Source of the DNA: an uncultured Kiloniella sp.
Lineage (GTDB): Bacteria > Pseudomonadota > Alphaproteobacteria > Kiloniellales > Kiloniellaceae
Direction of reading: 5' to 3'
Assembly: GCF_937128705.1 (NCBI RefSeq)
Contig: NZ_CAKZMP010000072.1
Coordinates: 1 to 38,033, forward strand
Length of the DNA: 38,033 nt
In this document: in pieces, positions 7,859-15,373 of the stretch
How positions within the stretch are numbered: position 1 is the stretch's first letter
Layout of the letters: the number at the start of each line of letters is the position of its first letter
Translations under genes and position numbers: made by a program
Notes under the pieces: model-generated
What the model was told of the DNA's origin: nothing
Seen by the model: only the letters and a program-made list of their open reading frames with translations
Databases searched by the model: none

Positions 7859-9181
7859 ATGTTTTCAGCCAGCCGCAGAAGTAGTAAAAGATCTATCAAT
7901 ATCTGGCCTGGTTTCGTCGATGCCTTGGCAACATTGCTTCTTGTCATCATTTTCGTGCTCATGGTCTTCATGGTTGCTCAGTTCACCCTCAGCAACGCAC
8001 TTAGCGGCAAAGACAAGGCACTTTCAAACCTCAACAAGGAAATTAGCGAACTTGCAGAGCTCCTCTCACTAGAGAAATCGGCGAACACTCGATTGCGGTC
8101 CAGCGTGACACAGCTAACAACAGAATTACAAAGCTCCATATCTTCACGTGACAGTCTCGCGAATCAATTAGCGTCTCTCTCGGAAGACAAAGAAAATCTG
8201 GAAGGCGAATTACTCTCTGTCAGTAAGCAATTAAAGGACCTTGTTAGCGCACAAGCTCTGTTACAAGAAAACAACGACCAGCTCGCAACCGAAAAACAAC
8301 AACTTCAAGACGACAAGAAGAACATAGAAGATCAGCTTTCTGCATTGGAATTGGCTGCTGCCAACCTGTCTAGGGAATCAGCACAAGTAAATGCCGAACT
8401 GGAAGACGCTTATAAAGTTATTGAAGCTGATAAAGAGAAAGTTGAAACCCAACTCGCTGAAATAGCCCTGCTGAAAGAGCTCCGGGACAATCTGACGGCA
8501 AAGCTCGCAACCGCAGAAACGAGTATTACGGGGCAGAAAGCCCTTACAGAAGAAGCTCAAACCGAAGTCGTACTCCTAAACCAACAGATAGCTGCGCTTC
8601 GTCAACAACTCTCGGATATCTCAGCTACGCTGGAAATCACCGAAGCCATTAATGCTGCACAGGAAACACAGATTTTAGATCTGGGAAAACGCCTCAACGT
8701 TGCACTGGCCACAAAGGTACAACAGCTGGCTAAATACAGATCAGAATTCTTTGGCAAGCTAAGGGAGGTTTTAGGCAATAGGCAAGACATCCGCATTGTT
8801 GGAGATCGTTTTGTCTTTCAGTCAGAAGTTCTCTTTTCCAGTGGTTCAGCAACACTGGAAGCTGGTGGGCAAGAACAGTTGGGACAATTGGCAAAAACCC
8901 TCAAAGAGCTCTCTGCCAATATCCCCGATGATATCGACTGGATTTTACGTGTTGATGGCCATACTGATGTACAACCAATCTCTACAGCTGAATTCCCTTC
9001 TAACTGGGAGCTTTCAACAGCGAGATCCATATCCGTAGTCAAGTTTCTGATAACCCAAGGCATACCGGCATCCAGACTGGCGGCAACAGGCTTTGGCCAA
9101 TTTCAGCCTCTCGACAGTAGCCGCGATGAAATTGCCTTCAGACGGAACCGCCGTATAGAGCTAAAACTGACACAACGTTAA
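7859..9181 (+). CDS. MotB/OmpA-like stator with long periplasmic coiled coil
   Basis: A 440-residue partner of the preceding channel subunit. A short basic N-terminus leads into one membrane helix (about 19-43) starting with GFVDALATLLLVIIF; Asp21 is placed like the ion-carrying aspartate of MotB/ExbD. Residues ~45-290 are an uninterrupted Leu/Glu/Lys/Gln-rich coiled coil. The C-terminal OmpA/MotB domain (310-440) has intact peptidoglycan-binding features: VDGHTDVQP, NWELSTARS, and a final FRRNRRIELKL. The gene is six bases after its partner, so the two are translated together. It is probably anchored to peptidoglycan through the C-terminus. It is not the flagellar MotB, since no flagellar gene is near. 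Confidence 0.8.
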   Translation: MFSASRRSSKRSINIWPGFVDALATLLLVIIFVLMVFMVAQFTLSNALSGKDKALSNLNKEISELAELLSLEKSANTRLRSSVTQLTTELQSSISSRDSLANQLASLSEDKENLEGELLSVSKQLKDLVSAQALLQENNDQLATEKQQLQDDKKNIEDQLSALELAAANLSRESAQVNAELEDAYKVIEADKEKVETQLAEIALLKELRDNLTAKLATAETSITGQKALTEEAQTEVVLLNQQIAALRQQLSDISATLEITEAINAAQETQILDLGKRLNVALATKVQQLAKYRSEFFGKLREVLGNRQDIRIVGDRFVFQSEVLFSSGSATLEAGGQEQLGQLAKTLKELSANIPDDIDWILRVDGHTDVQPISTAEFPSNWELSTARSISVVKFLITQGIPASRLAATGFGQFQPLDSSRDEIAFRRNRRIELKLTQR

Positions 9182-9202
9182 TAGGTCACCTCAGCAGTCC
9201 CT

Positions 9203-9220
9203 ATAAGATGCTTATTTTTT
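9203..9220 (+). terminator. weak intrinsic terminator after the MotB-like gene
   Basis: A 5-bp AT-rich stem (ATAAG / CTTAT) with a 3-base loop runs straight into TTTTTT. An outer CCCTAT / ATAGGG pair could strengthen it. It sits between convergent genes. Confidence 0.4.
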
Positions 9221-9254
9221 CATAGGGCAATAAGACAAAGACCAAAAAAGAAGT

Positions 9255-11087
9255 TTAGCTTGCTGCTTGGACCGATAACTCTGCATCCAAATCCGGCCCG
9301 AACTGCAACTCAGCCAACCGTGCGTAAAGACCGTCCTGCTTAACCAGCTCAGTATGCGTTCCACTTGCCACGATGCGGCCTTCGTCCATGACCAAAATAC
9401 GATCTGCTTTCAAGACCGTCGCCAAGCGGTGAGCAATCATGATTGTTGTACGCCCATCCAGCAGATTATCTAATGCTTTTTGAACCGCAACTTCACTTTG
9501 AGAATCCAAAGCCGACGTTGCTTCATCCAGAAGTAAAATTTCGGGATCTCTCAGGATAGCCCGCGCAATGGCAAGACGCTGTCTCTGTCCACCAGAAAGA
9601 CGTACACCTTTCTCGCCGAGATAAGTATCATATCCATCAGGAAGCTTTTCCAAAAACTCGTGTGCAGACGCAGCTTTGGCTGCATTGATTATCTCTTCGC
9701 GGCTCGCATCTGGACGGCCATAGCGAATGTTCTCGTAGGCAGTCGCCGAGAAAACCACAGGCTCTTGAGAAACCAAGCCAATGTGTTTACGCATTTCAAC
9801 AGGGTCAAAGTCGGGAAGAGTAACACCATCAATCTCAACAGCGCCCTGTTGCACATCATAGTAACGAAGCAGTAACTGAAAAACTGTCGTTTTCCCTGCC
9901 CCAGAAGGCCCGACAATAGCCACTTTCTCACCTGCTTTGATATCCGCAGAAAACGCTGTCATCGCCGATTGCGTTGGTCTGGACGGATAATTAAAACTCA
10001 CATCTTTGAAAGAGACTGCCCCTTTAATTTTTGCAGGCAACGGTGTTGGAGCTTCTGGTGCCGCAATATCTGTTTTTAGGGCCAGAAGACTCAACAGACG
10101 CTCTGTTGCCCCAGCCGCCCGTTGTAAGTCGCCTATTACTTCACTAAAGGCACCCAGTGATCCCGCGACAACAATTGCGTAGAAGACAAAAGAGGACAGC
10201 TCACCGGCGGTTATACGACCTTCCAACACATCGCGACCTCCAACCCAAAGAATCGCACTGATCGAACCGAAAACGAGTACGATAACAATCGCCGTCAAAA
10301 GTGCTCGAAATCGGATTCGCGTCACTGCCGTGGTAAAAGCATCTTCGACACGATCCGAAAAATACTGGCGATCAAGCGCTTCATGGCTAAAAGCCTGTAC
10401 GGTACGAATCGCCCCGATTGTCTCATCAGCATATACACCAACGTCTGCAATTCTGTCCTGGCTGTCTTTACTCAGGGTCCGCACTTTCCGACCAAAGAAT
10501 AGAATTGGGATCAATACAAAGGGGATAACAAGCGCAACAAACCCCGTTAATTTCGGCGACGTTACAATAAGAAGAACTAACCCACCGAAAAACATCAATA
10601 AATTACGAAGCGCGATAGAGAAAGACGACCCAACAACAACCTGTAAAAGCGTTGTATCCGTTGTCAGTCTTGAAAGAACTTCACCACTTCTGGTGACTTC
10701 GAAAAAGGCAGGAGACATCTTAATAATATGCCCAAATACGGCGGAACGTATATCGGCAACAACCCTTTCACCAATCCACGACACCAGAAAATATCGCGAA
10801 TAACTAGCCAGGGCTAAAAGGACCGTTACGCCAAAAAGAACAAAAACAGCCTGATCAAGAAGTTCCCCATTTCCACTGGAAAAACCTTGGTCGATCAGCG
10901 CTCTAAGCCCTCTCCCAAGTCCCAACACAGTGCCTGCAGCAATGACGAGGGCGATCATCGCGCCGCAAATCTGTAGCCTGTAAGGCCGCACAAACTGCCA
11001 TAATAACAACAGGTGCTTTAACTCTTTGCTTTTAGGCGCATCTTCTTTCGATGCGGCAGCTAAACTCTTTCCACTGTTGCGGCTCAT
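9255..11087 (-). CDS. ABC exporter, fused permease and ATPase (MsbA-related)
   Basis: A 610-residue half-transporter. The N-terminal ~330 residues form a six-helix ABC exporter membrane domain; the C-terminal ATPase has Walker A GPSGAGKTT (near residue 395), Q-loop SQEPVVF, signature LSGGQRQRLAIARAI, Walker B ILLLDEATSALD and the IAHRLATV switch. These are all intact. The protein resembles the MsbA-related group common in alphaproteobacteria (TIGR02204-like), which probably exports a lipid or hydrophobic compound; the substrate is unknown. It would work as a homodimer. Transcribed alone and convergent to the envelope cluster, with its 5' end facing rpmE. Confidence 0.9.
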   Translation of the reverse strand: MSRNSGKSLAAASKEDAPKSKELKHLLLLWQFVRPYRLQICGAMIALVIAAGTVLGLGRGLRALIDQGFSSGNGELLDQAVFVLFGVTVLLALASYSRYFLVSWIGERVVADIRSAVFGHIIKMSPAFFEVTRSGEVLSRLTTDTTLLQVVVGSSFSIALRNLLMFFGGLVLLIVTSPKLTGFVALVIPFVLIPILFFGRKVRTLSKDSQDRIADVGVYADETIGAIRTVQAFSHEALDRQYFSDRVEDAFTTAVTRIRFRALLTAIVIVLVFGSISAILWVGGRDVLEGRITAGELSSFVFYAIVVAGSLGAFSEVIGDLQRAAGATERLLSLLALKTDIAAPEAPTPLPAKIKGAVSFKDVSFNYPSRPTQSAMTAFSADIKAGEKVAIVGPSGAGKTTVFQLLLRYYDVQQGAVEIDGVTLPDFDPVEMRKHIGLVSQEPVVFSATAYENIRYGRPDASREEIINAAKAASAHEFLEKLPDGYDTYLGEKGVRLSGGQRQRLAIARAILRDPEILLLDEATSALDSQSEVAVQKALDNLLDGRTTIMIAHRLATVLKADRILVMDEGRIVASGTHTELVKQDGLYARLAELQFGPDLDAELSVQAAS

Positions 11088-11256
11088 ACTTGTCTTTCCT
11101 GATGAAGGACTCCATTTCTGGACTCCATAAAAATAATAACTTACCTAATAACGGAATTGACCTTTGCACTCCAGTATGAGAAACCACAATTTATTAACGG
11201 CTTCAATGCGACCCTATGCCTCTGACAGGTAAATTTACACGATTCGTGGAATTAAC

Positions 11257-11285
11257 TTGCCTCTTGGCGCAGGTTCGGTTAAATA
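11257..11285 (+). promoter_or_regulatory. possible sigma-70 promoter of rpmE
   Basis: TTGCCT and TAAATA are separated by 17 bases, placing a transcript start about 20 bases before the rpmE ATG, near a CCCC/GGGG pair in the leader. The match is moderate and untested. Confidence 0.3.
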
Positions 11286-11313
11286 GCCCCCGCTTCCTAA
11301 GGGGATACGGACT

Positions 11314-11538
11314 ATGAAAAAAGATATTCATCCAGAATACCACACCATCAAAGTTGTAATGACTGATGGCAGTGAATTCGAAACACGCTCTACATGGGGC
11401 AAAGAAGGCGATACTATGCGTCTTGATATTGACCCTAAGAGTCATCCAGCTTGGACTGGCGAGCACCGCTTGGTTGATACCGGTGGTCAGGTTGCTAAGT
11501 TCAACAAGCGTTTTGCAGCTTTTGGCATTAAGAACTAA
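11314..11538 (+). CDS. rpmE: 50S ribosomal protein L31
   Basis: A 74-residue L31, which joins the large subunit near the central protuberance and helps bridge the subunits. It starts [10 protein letters not shown] and has the [17 protein letters not shown] and [18 protein letters not shown] segments. The zinc-binding cysteines of the C+ form are missing (RSTWGK in place of STCGN), so it is the zinc-independent form usual in alphaproteobacteria. GGGGAT lies eight bases before the ATG. The gene is divergent from the ABC exporter and convergent with rcdA, with which it shares a terminator. Confidence 0.96.
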   Translation: MKKDIHPEYHTIKVVMTDGSEFETRSTWGKEGDTMRLDIDPKSHPAWTGEHRLVDTGGQVAKFNKRFAAFGIKN

Positions 11539-11561
11539 GCCAAACTGTTTAAATGTTAAAA

Positions 11562-11592
11562 AAGGTTCCGTTTTACGGAGCCTTTTTTTTTG
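11562..11592 (+). terminator. shared bidirectional terminator of rpmE and rcdA
   Basis: A 9-bp stem (AAGGTTCCG / CGGAGCCTT, one G-T pair), loop TTTTA, flanked by an A-run on the left and eight T on the right. It terminates rpmE. The rcdA reading frame ends inside it, so the T-run also encodes lysines of RcdA on the other strand. Confidence 0.9.
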
Positions 11593-11971
11593 CTCTATCC
11601 AATTGAGAATCCAGTCTCGCCACACGCATATAAAGCTGGTAGCTGCGCCCCATCAAATCGACCATTCTTGGGTCAGCACCATCCGGTAATTCATCTGCAG
11701 CTTCACAAACGTGGCGTCCAGATATCCTGTTTTCCGGCTCTATGGCCTCATCCAAAGTTATCTCGCCATTAAGAACTGCCCTCTGTAACAAGAGCCAAGC
11801 TATAACCTGTGTCAGTCGAGTTGTAAGCCGCATACTTTCACAACAAATTTGCAACCTGTCTTCCGGCTTCAACCATGGATGACGGTTACTGGCTCTATTG
11901 GCCAGATAATCCCTTGCCTCTTTGGTGAGAGACAAGGCTTCTTGATAAGTCGAATCCAGATACGTAACCAT
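11573..11971 (-). CDS. rcdA: RcdA family protein (DUF1465), cell-cycle adaptor
   Basis: About 132 residues of the DUF1465 family. The core CCESMRLTTRLTQVIAWLLLQRAV is the family signature, followed by RMVDLMGRSYQLYMRVARLDSQL. In Caulobacter RcdA is an adaptor that helps deliver CtrA and other substrates to ClpXP during the cell cycle. ATG 11971 is preferred because AGGCGG lies just upstream in the minus strand; the frame is open to a TTG at 12031 (152 residues), which has no good ribosome binding site. The C-terminal KKKAP is encoded inside the rpmE terminator. It is shorter than Caulobacter RcdA (~177 residues), as is common outside Caulobacterales. Function is inferred from the family. Confidence 0.82.
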   Translation of the reverse strand: MVTYLDSTYQEALSLTKEARDYLANRASNRHPWLKPEDRLQICCESMRLTTRLTQVIAWLLLQRAVLNGEITLDEAIEPENRISGRHVCEAADELPDGADPRMVDLMGRSYQLYMRVARLDSQLDRAKKKAP

Positions 11972-12180
11972 AAACCGCCTGATCGTCGCTGCCCTGCATA
12001 ATAACACAGACACATGCAGAGTTTTATTCAACCTACCACAGGTGCCTTAACAAATTCTTGGCCTGAATAACCAATGTGAAAGCCCTCGGGTTTTCGGGCC
12101 ACTCAGCCAGAGTTTCTTGCCCGCGTTTCTTAAAAAAAATCAATCTCCTAAATCATCCCGCTATTTTTTTATGGTCATAT

Positions 12181-12204
12181 CTTGAAAACACTCAGATCAC
12201 ATCT
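12181..12204 (+). promoter_or_regulatory. possible heat-shock (RpoH-type) promoter
   Basis: CTTGAAA at 12181, the RpoH -35 consensus, is followed by a CACATCT segment resembling the CCCCAT -10. The spacing is shorter than usual, so only the -35 part is convincing. A start just downstream would begin the transcript at the first ROSE hairpin. The rest of the gap 11972-12310 holds no reading frame that I can support. Confidence 0.35.
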
Positions 12205-12218
12205 TAACTCAAACAGTA

Positions 12219-12310
12219 CAAGGAGTGCCAATAGGGCTTCTTAGTATTCCCGAGCCTGACCATGACGGTAGGCTCATTGTTTAGCTTGTTGCTCAGAAGG
12301 AGAACACGCA
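12219..12310 (+). promoter_or_regulatory. ROSE-type RNA thermometer in the small heat-shock leader
   Basis: Three successive hairpins can be drawn in the leader. Hairpin 1 is at about 12220-12242. Hairpin 2 has stem GAGCCT/AGGCTC at 12252-12275, with an inner ACC/GGT. Hairpin 3 at 12284-12309 pairs GTTGCTC with GAGAAC, leaving one bulged G at 12291 opposite the ribosome binding site AAGGAG (12297-12302). The bulged G in a UUGCU strand opposite the Shine-Dalgarno is the hallmark of ROSE elements, which melt at heat-shock temperature and allow translation of Hsp20 genes. ATG follows eight bases after GGAG. Confidence 0.85.
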
Positions 12311-12772
12311 ATGCACCATCGTGACCTAACACCATTACTACGTGCAACTGTCGGCTTTGATCGCATGATGAATATGCTTGATGCATCCCCCCGACCAGAC
12401 ACGGCAACATCCAGCTACCCCCCTTATAACATAGAGAAAATAGCCGAACATGATTATCGCATCACAATGGCTATTGCTGGTTTTGCACAGGACGAACTAG
12501 AGATCACCATCAAGGAAAATTCTCTTCATGTTTCCGGCAAAAAAGAACGCGATAAAAACGAAGAAGTCACCTATTTACACAGAGGAATTGCAAATAGGTC
12601 CTTTGAAAAAAGCTTTGATTTGGCAGACCATATTAAGGTAACTGGGGCAAATCTTGAAAACGGCCTTCTTGTCATTGAGCTGGCACGCGAGATTCCAGAA
12701 TCAAAAAAACCACGAACTATCCCAATTTCAAATGGGGATTCCAAAGAACCTGAGCTAATAGATCAGAAATAA
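12311..12772 (+). CDS. small heat-shock protein, Hsp20/IbpA family
   Basis: A 153-residue alpha-crystallin-type chaperone that binds unfolding proteins without ATP and hands them to DnaK/ClpB. It has the short N-terminal region with FDRMM, the PPYNIEKIAEHDYRITMAIAGF segment that opens the crystallin domain, ENSLHVSGKK, the YLHRGIANRSFEKSFDL strand, and a C-terminal RTIPI (I-x-I type oligomerisation motif). Full length. Expression is probably controlled by heat through the ROSE leader immediately upstream. It is followed by a strong terminator, so it is a single-gene unit. Confidence 0.95.
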   Translation: MHHRDLTPLLRATVGFDRMMNMLDASPRPDTATSSYPPYNIEKIAEHDYRITMAIAGFAQDELEITIKENSLHVSGKKERDKNEEVTYLHRGIANRSFEKSFDLADHIKVTGANLENGLLVIELAREIPESKKPRTIPISNGDSKEPELIDQK

Positions 12773-12790
12773 TTTTCAGATCAAATATGC

Positions 12791-12835
12791 CAAAGGCCGA
12801 GCTTATATTCGATAAGCTCGGCCTTTGTTTTTTTT
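12791..12835 (+). terminator. strong intrinsic terminator after the Hsp20 gene
   Basis: A perfect 16-bp stem (12791-12806 with 12812-12827), 5-base loop ATTCG, followed by eight T. It starts 18 bases after the stop. A 62-codon frame across it at 12825 is not credible. Confidence 0.95.
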
Positions 12836-13049
12836 GGCAATATATCTAACAGACATTACGATCTATGTCGTTTGGTCTGTTTGTCCACCCTGTCAACTTG
12901 CCTTTGTTATGCAAGAGGTTATGAAGACTCGAGCCTCTCGTCAAGGGGTTGTTTTGTTTTTTGACATTTTTACGACAAAATTTGCCTTTTTTCAGGCGCT
13001 TTTCGCTCTCTGAATCAATGCTTATTCAAATGATATCAAAGTATTACGC

Positions 13050-13148
13050 AAAAAAAATCCGCCGGTAAAAAACCGGCGGCAAGTCAACAGGGAGGCATCA
13101 AAAAAAAGACAAATAGTAACAAAAGAACTAAAAAACCTTTTTTGACAT
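13050..13148 (-). ncRNA. candidate small RNA with intrinsic terminator
   Basis: The gap 12773-13333 contains no credible gene, and the two flanking convergent genes already have their own terminators. A third terminator on the minus strand, a perfect GC-rich 8-bp stem with T-rich loop (13059-13079) followed by A and eight T, therefore needs its own transcript. A TATAAT box lies about 105 bases upstream in the right orientation. The predicted RNA is ~100 nt, U-rich and mostly unstructured, with CCTCCC just before the terminator stem, an anti-Shine-Dalgarno-like motif of a kind seen in alphaproteobacterial trans-acting sRNAs. No long coding frame is present. The ends are predictions. Confidence 0.45.
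13059..13079 (-). terminator. intrinsic terminator on minus strand (candidate sRNA)
   Basis: On the minus strand, stem CCGCCGGT/ACCGGCGG with a TTTTT loop is followed by A and then TTTTTTTT. It lies 180 bases beyond the bdhA terminator, so bdhA read-through is not needed to explain it. Confidence 0.75.
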
Positions 13149-13154
13149 TACAAG

Positions 13155-13184
13155 ATTATAAGAAATGAACTAAAAAAGAGTTAA
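13155..13184 (-). promoter_or_regulatory. possible promoter of the candidate sRNA
   Basis: Reading the minus strand, TTAACT (13184-13179) and a perfect TATAAT (13160-13155) are 18 bases apart. Transcription would start near 13148. The surrounding DNA is very AT-rich, so a chance match is possible. Confidence 0.4.
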
Positions 13185-13244
13185 CAACATAAATCTTGTT
13201 CTTACACTTAAAGATTTAAGATCTATTTTTTCTTTTTCAAGAGG

Positions 13245-13279
13245 CAAAAATAAAGGGAAGCAAATAAAAAGCTTCCCTT
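13245..13279 (-). terminator. intrinsic terminator after bdhA
   Basis: On the minus strand a perfect 9-bp stem (AAGGGAAGC / GCTTCCCTT) with a T-rich 9-base loop is followed by TTTATTTTTG. It lies 55 bases after the bdhA stop. Confidence 0.82.
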
Positions 13280-13333
13280 AGGTTCTAGTATTCATCAGAT
13301 GCAAAATAAATAACTATAATAATAGCTTGTAAA

Positions 13334-14122
13334 TTATTGCGCCATCCATCCCCCATCTATTGAATAGGGTGCCCCCGTCATTTGGTCGGCGGCTTCACTA
13401 CATAAGAAAGCAGCAAGTTTACCTATCTGTTCAGGTGTTGAAAAATCCTGAGATGGCGTTTTTTCAGAAACCAAAGCCCGCTTTTCTTCCTCAAAAGTTC
13501 TACCACTCTCTTTTGCTCGGGCCTCGATCTGAGCACGAACCAAATCAGTTAAGACCCACCCAGGACAGATCGCATTCACGGTAATCCCCTTCGTCGCGAC
13601 CTCTAACGCAACCGCCTTGGTCAACCCTACAACGCCATGCTTTGCCGCAACATATGCTGATTTATTTGGCGATGCGGTCAAACCATGTGCAGAAGCAACA
13701 TTGATAATACGGCCCCATCCGTTTTCTTTCATCCCAGGTAAAGACGCCTTTATCGTATGAAAGGCAGACGAGAGATTAATGGCAATAACCGCATCCCAGC
13801 GTTCTTCAGGAAACTCATCAACAGGTGAAACATTCTGAATCCCTGCGTTATTCACCAAAATATCAACAGCACCAAGTTTGTCTTGAGCCTCAGATATCAT
13901 CCCCGTGATTTCAGATGATTTACTCATATCAGCACTTGAATAGGCTACTTTTACACCGAAATCTGTAGCGATTTTTTTCTCCAGGTCTGCAATTTCGGAT
14001 CGGTCCCCAAAACCGTTCAGCATAATATCAGCACCTTCTGCTGCTAAAATTTCAGCAATCCCCTTACCAATACCGCTGGTCGATCCTGTAATGACCGCCA
14101 CTTTCCCTTTGAGGCCCGACAT
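13334..14122 (-). CDS. bdhA: 3-hydroxybutyrate dehydrogenase
   Basis: A 262-residue short-chain dehydrogenase oxidising (R)-3-hydroxybutyrate to acetoacetate with NAD+, a step in use of polyhydroxybutyrate or ketone bodies. Present are TGSTSGIGKG (cofactor loop), NNAG, the catalytic serine region NVASAHGL, YVAAK, and ICPGWVLTDLV. The C-terminal GAPYSIDGGWMAQ is typical of this enzyme and not of generic members. Length is normal. Its start is 33 bases after the AEC transporter stop on the same strand, so the pair is probably one transcript. Confidence 0.93.
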   Translation of the reverse strand: MSGLKGKVAVITGSTSGIGKGIAEILAAEGADIMLNGFGDRSEIADLEKKIATDFGVKVAYSSADMSKSSEITGMISEAQDKLGAVDILVNNAGIQNVSPVDEFPEERWDAVIAINLSSAFHTIKASLPGMKENGWGRIINVASAHGLTASPNKSAYVAAKHGVVGLTKAVALEVATKGITVNAICPGWVLTDLVRAQIEARAKESGRTFEEEKRALVSEKTPSQDFSTPEQIGKLAAFLCSEAADQMTGAPYSIDGGWMAQ

Positions 14123-14155
14123 TTATTTCTCCTGTAATATAAGAATTGATAACAA

Positions 14156-15115
14156 TTACTTGGGTAAGACGTTCACGTAGTATGCGATCAACATCGTTAC
14201 CGTAACAACAGATAGAATCGTAGACGAAAGCACGACAGACGCCGCCCTTGCCGTAAAGACCCCATATTGCTGCGCTAAGATAAAAACGTTCACACCTGTC
14301 GGCTGCGCGGCCAAAATAACAGCAACTGCTGCCCACAAAGGCGGAACATCAATAACGTTAAAAACAAGGATTGCAACGATGCAGGGATAGATAATTGTTT
14401 TTAACACAACAATTAAAAAACTTTGCTTCAAATCACCAGCAAGTTTGAATTCAGTAAGGGATACCCCCAAAGAAAAAAGGGCACAGGGGACAACAGCTCC
14501 ACCTAACAAAGCCGTGAAACGATCCATAACCGAGACAAACTCATAACCTGAAAGTTGATAAAGCCCACCTGCGATAAGGCCTATGATAATGGGATTGCTC
14601 CAAATCGCTTTTGCCAAAGAAAGCAACATGGTTTTGGCCCCTTGCCCTCCATCCCCTTCACGCGACAGGTCATATTCCGTCAACATCGACGTTAAGGCCA
14701 TAAGTATCGGAGCTTGAAAAGCAATCAACATGGTCAAAGGGACCATGCCTTTATCTCCAAAAGCAGAATAGACTAAGGGAAAACCAAGTAATAAAAGATT
14801 GCCATAGGTCGCCCCCATTGCCATCACAGCAGCTTCTTTTAGCCCATGCCCATACAAGAAGCGTCCGAGAACCGCGCTCAAAATAAAAATAGAAAGTGAA
14901 ACGCTGTAGAAAGCAACGATAAGAGAAAAGTCGATATCCGCTGACAAGTTCCCTTGAGCCATTGTACGGAACAAAAGGGCCGGGATTGCCATATAATATA
15001 CAAAAAAGGATAGCCCCTTCAAAGCAGCAGAAGACACCCATTGTCTTTTACCAGCGATGTATCCCGACAAGATAATTGCAAAGACTGGTAAAACTATTTC
15101 TAAACTGACGAACAA
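14156..15115 (-). CDS. AEC family transporter (auxin efflux carrier type)
   Basis: A 319-residue membrane protein with about ten hydrophobic segments in two sets of five, as expected for the AEC family. The opening LEIVLPVFAIILSGYIAGK and the ending LSSTILSVVTVTMLIAYYV are characteristic. Bacterial members such as MdcF and MleP move malonate, malate or other small carboxylates. Being cotranscribed with bdhA, it may handle a short-chain acid such as 3-hydroxybutyrate, but this is inference from position. Start ATG 15115; a conserved small DUF1192 gene lies 75 bases upstream on the same strand. Confidence 0.9.
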   Translation of the reverse strand: MFVSLEIVLPVFAIILSGYIAGKRQWVSSAALKGLSFFVYYMAIPALLFRTMAQGNLSADIDFSLIVAFYSVSLSIFILSAVLGRFLYGHGLKEAAVMAMGATYGNLLLLGFPLVYSAFGDKGMVPLTMLIAFQAPILMALTSMLTEYDLSREGDGGQGAKTMLLSLAKAIWSNPIIIGLIAGGLYQLSGYEFVSVMDRFTALLGGAVVPCALFSLGVSLTEFKLAGDLKQSFLIVVLKTIIYPCIVAILVFNVIDVPPLWAAVAVILAAQPTGVNVFILAQQYGVFTARAASVVLSSTILSVVTVTMLIAYYVNVLPK

Positions 15116-15190
15116 AATGCCCCCTTACCATCGTTACAGTTTTAAGGCCGTTACAGTTTTGCGGCGCGACAAACACCCCAATGACTGGAC

Positions 15191-15373
15191 TTAAGCTTTA
15201 AACAAACCGTCCAGCCCCTGACGATGCTTTTCTTTTCGATCTATTTCTATCTGTGTTCTCGTGATCTCGTCCTCTAGCCGCGCAATATATTCTCTTAATT
15301 CATCTAACCCCATAGGCTCTAAATTTTTGAGCTGAGGCTTACCTTTTCTGGGCTCAAGATCATCAATATCCAT
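15191..15373 (-). CDS. DUF1192 family small protein
   Basis: About 60 residues. The DUF1192 core is LDELREYIARLEDEITRTQIEI followed by a Lys-rich segment and HRQGLDGLF. Charged and helical, probably coiled-coil, with no membrane segment. ATG 15373 is chosen because GGGGAT precedes it closely and it gives the family length; the frame stays open further upstream to 15436. In alphaproteobacteria this gene commonly sits beside a quinone oxidoreductase and the DUF1013 gene, as here. The function is unknown. Confidence 0.85.
   Translation of the reverse strand: MDIDDLEPRKGKPQLKNLEPMGLDELREYIARLEDEITRTQIEIDRKEKHRQGLDGLFKA

Noticed and set aside
6692-9181. Zorya anti-phage system (ZorA/ZorB-like pair)
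   Set aside because: The channel and coiled-coil OmpA stator resemble ZorA/ZorB in layout, but no ZorC, ZorD or ZorE gene is adjacent. The neighbours are an OmpA-like protein and an ABC exporter, and the surroundings look like core chromosome.
11203-11625. 140-codon minus-strand frame over rpmE
   Set aside because: It is the antisense shadow of rpmE and its terminator; rpmE is unmistakable in the other strand.
12825-13013. 62-codon frame after the Hsp20 gene
   Set aside because: It begins inside the terminator T-run, has no ribosome binding site, and its Phe/Val-rich product resembles no family I know.
13080-13250. Possible attachment site or mobile-element scar in the gene-poor region
   Set aside because: No direct repeat, tRNA end, integrase or transposase remnant is visible; AT-richness alone is not evidence.
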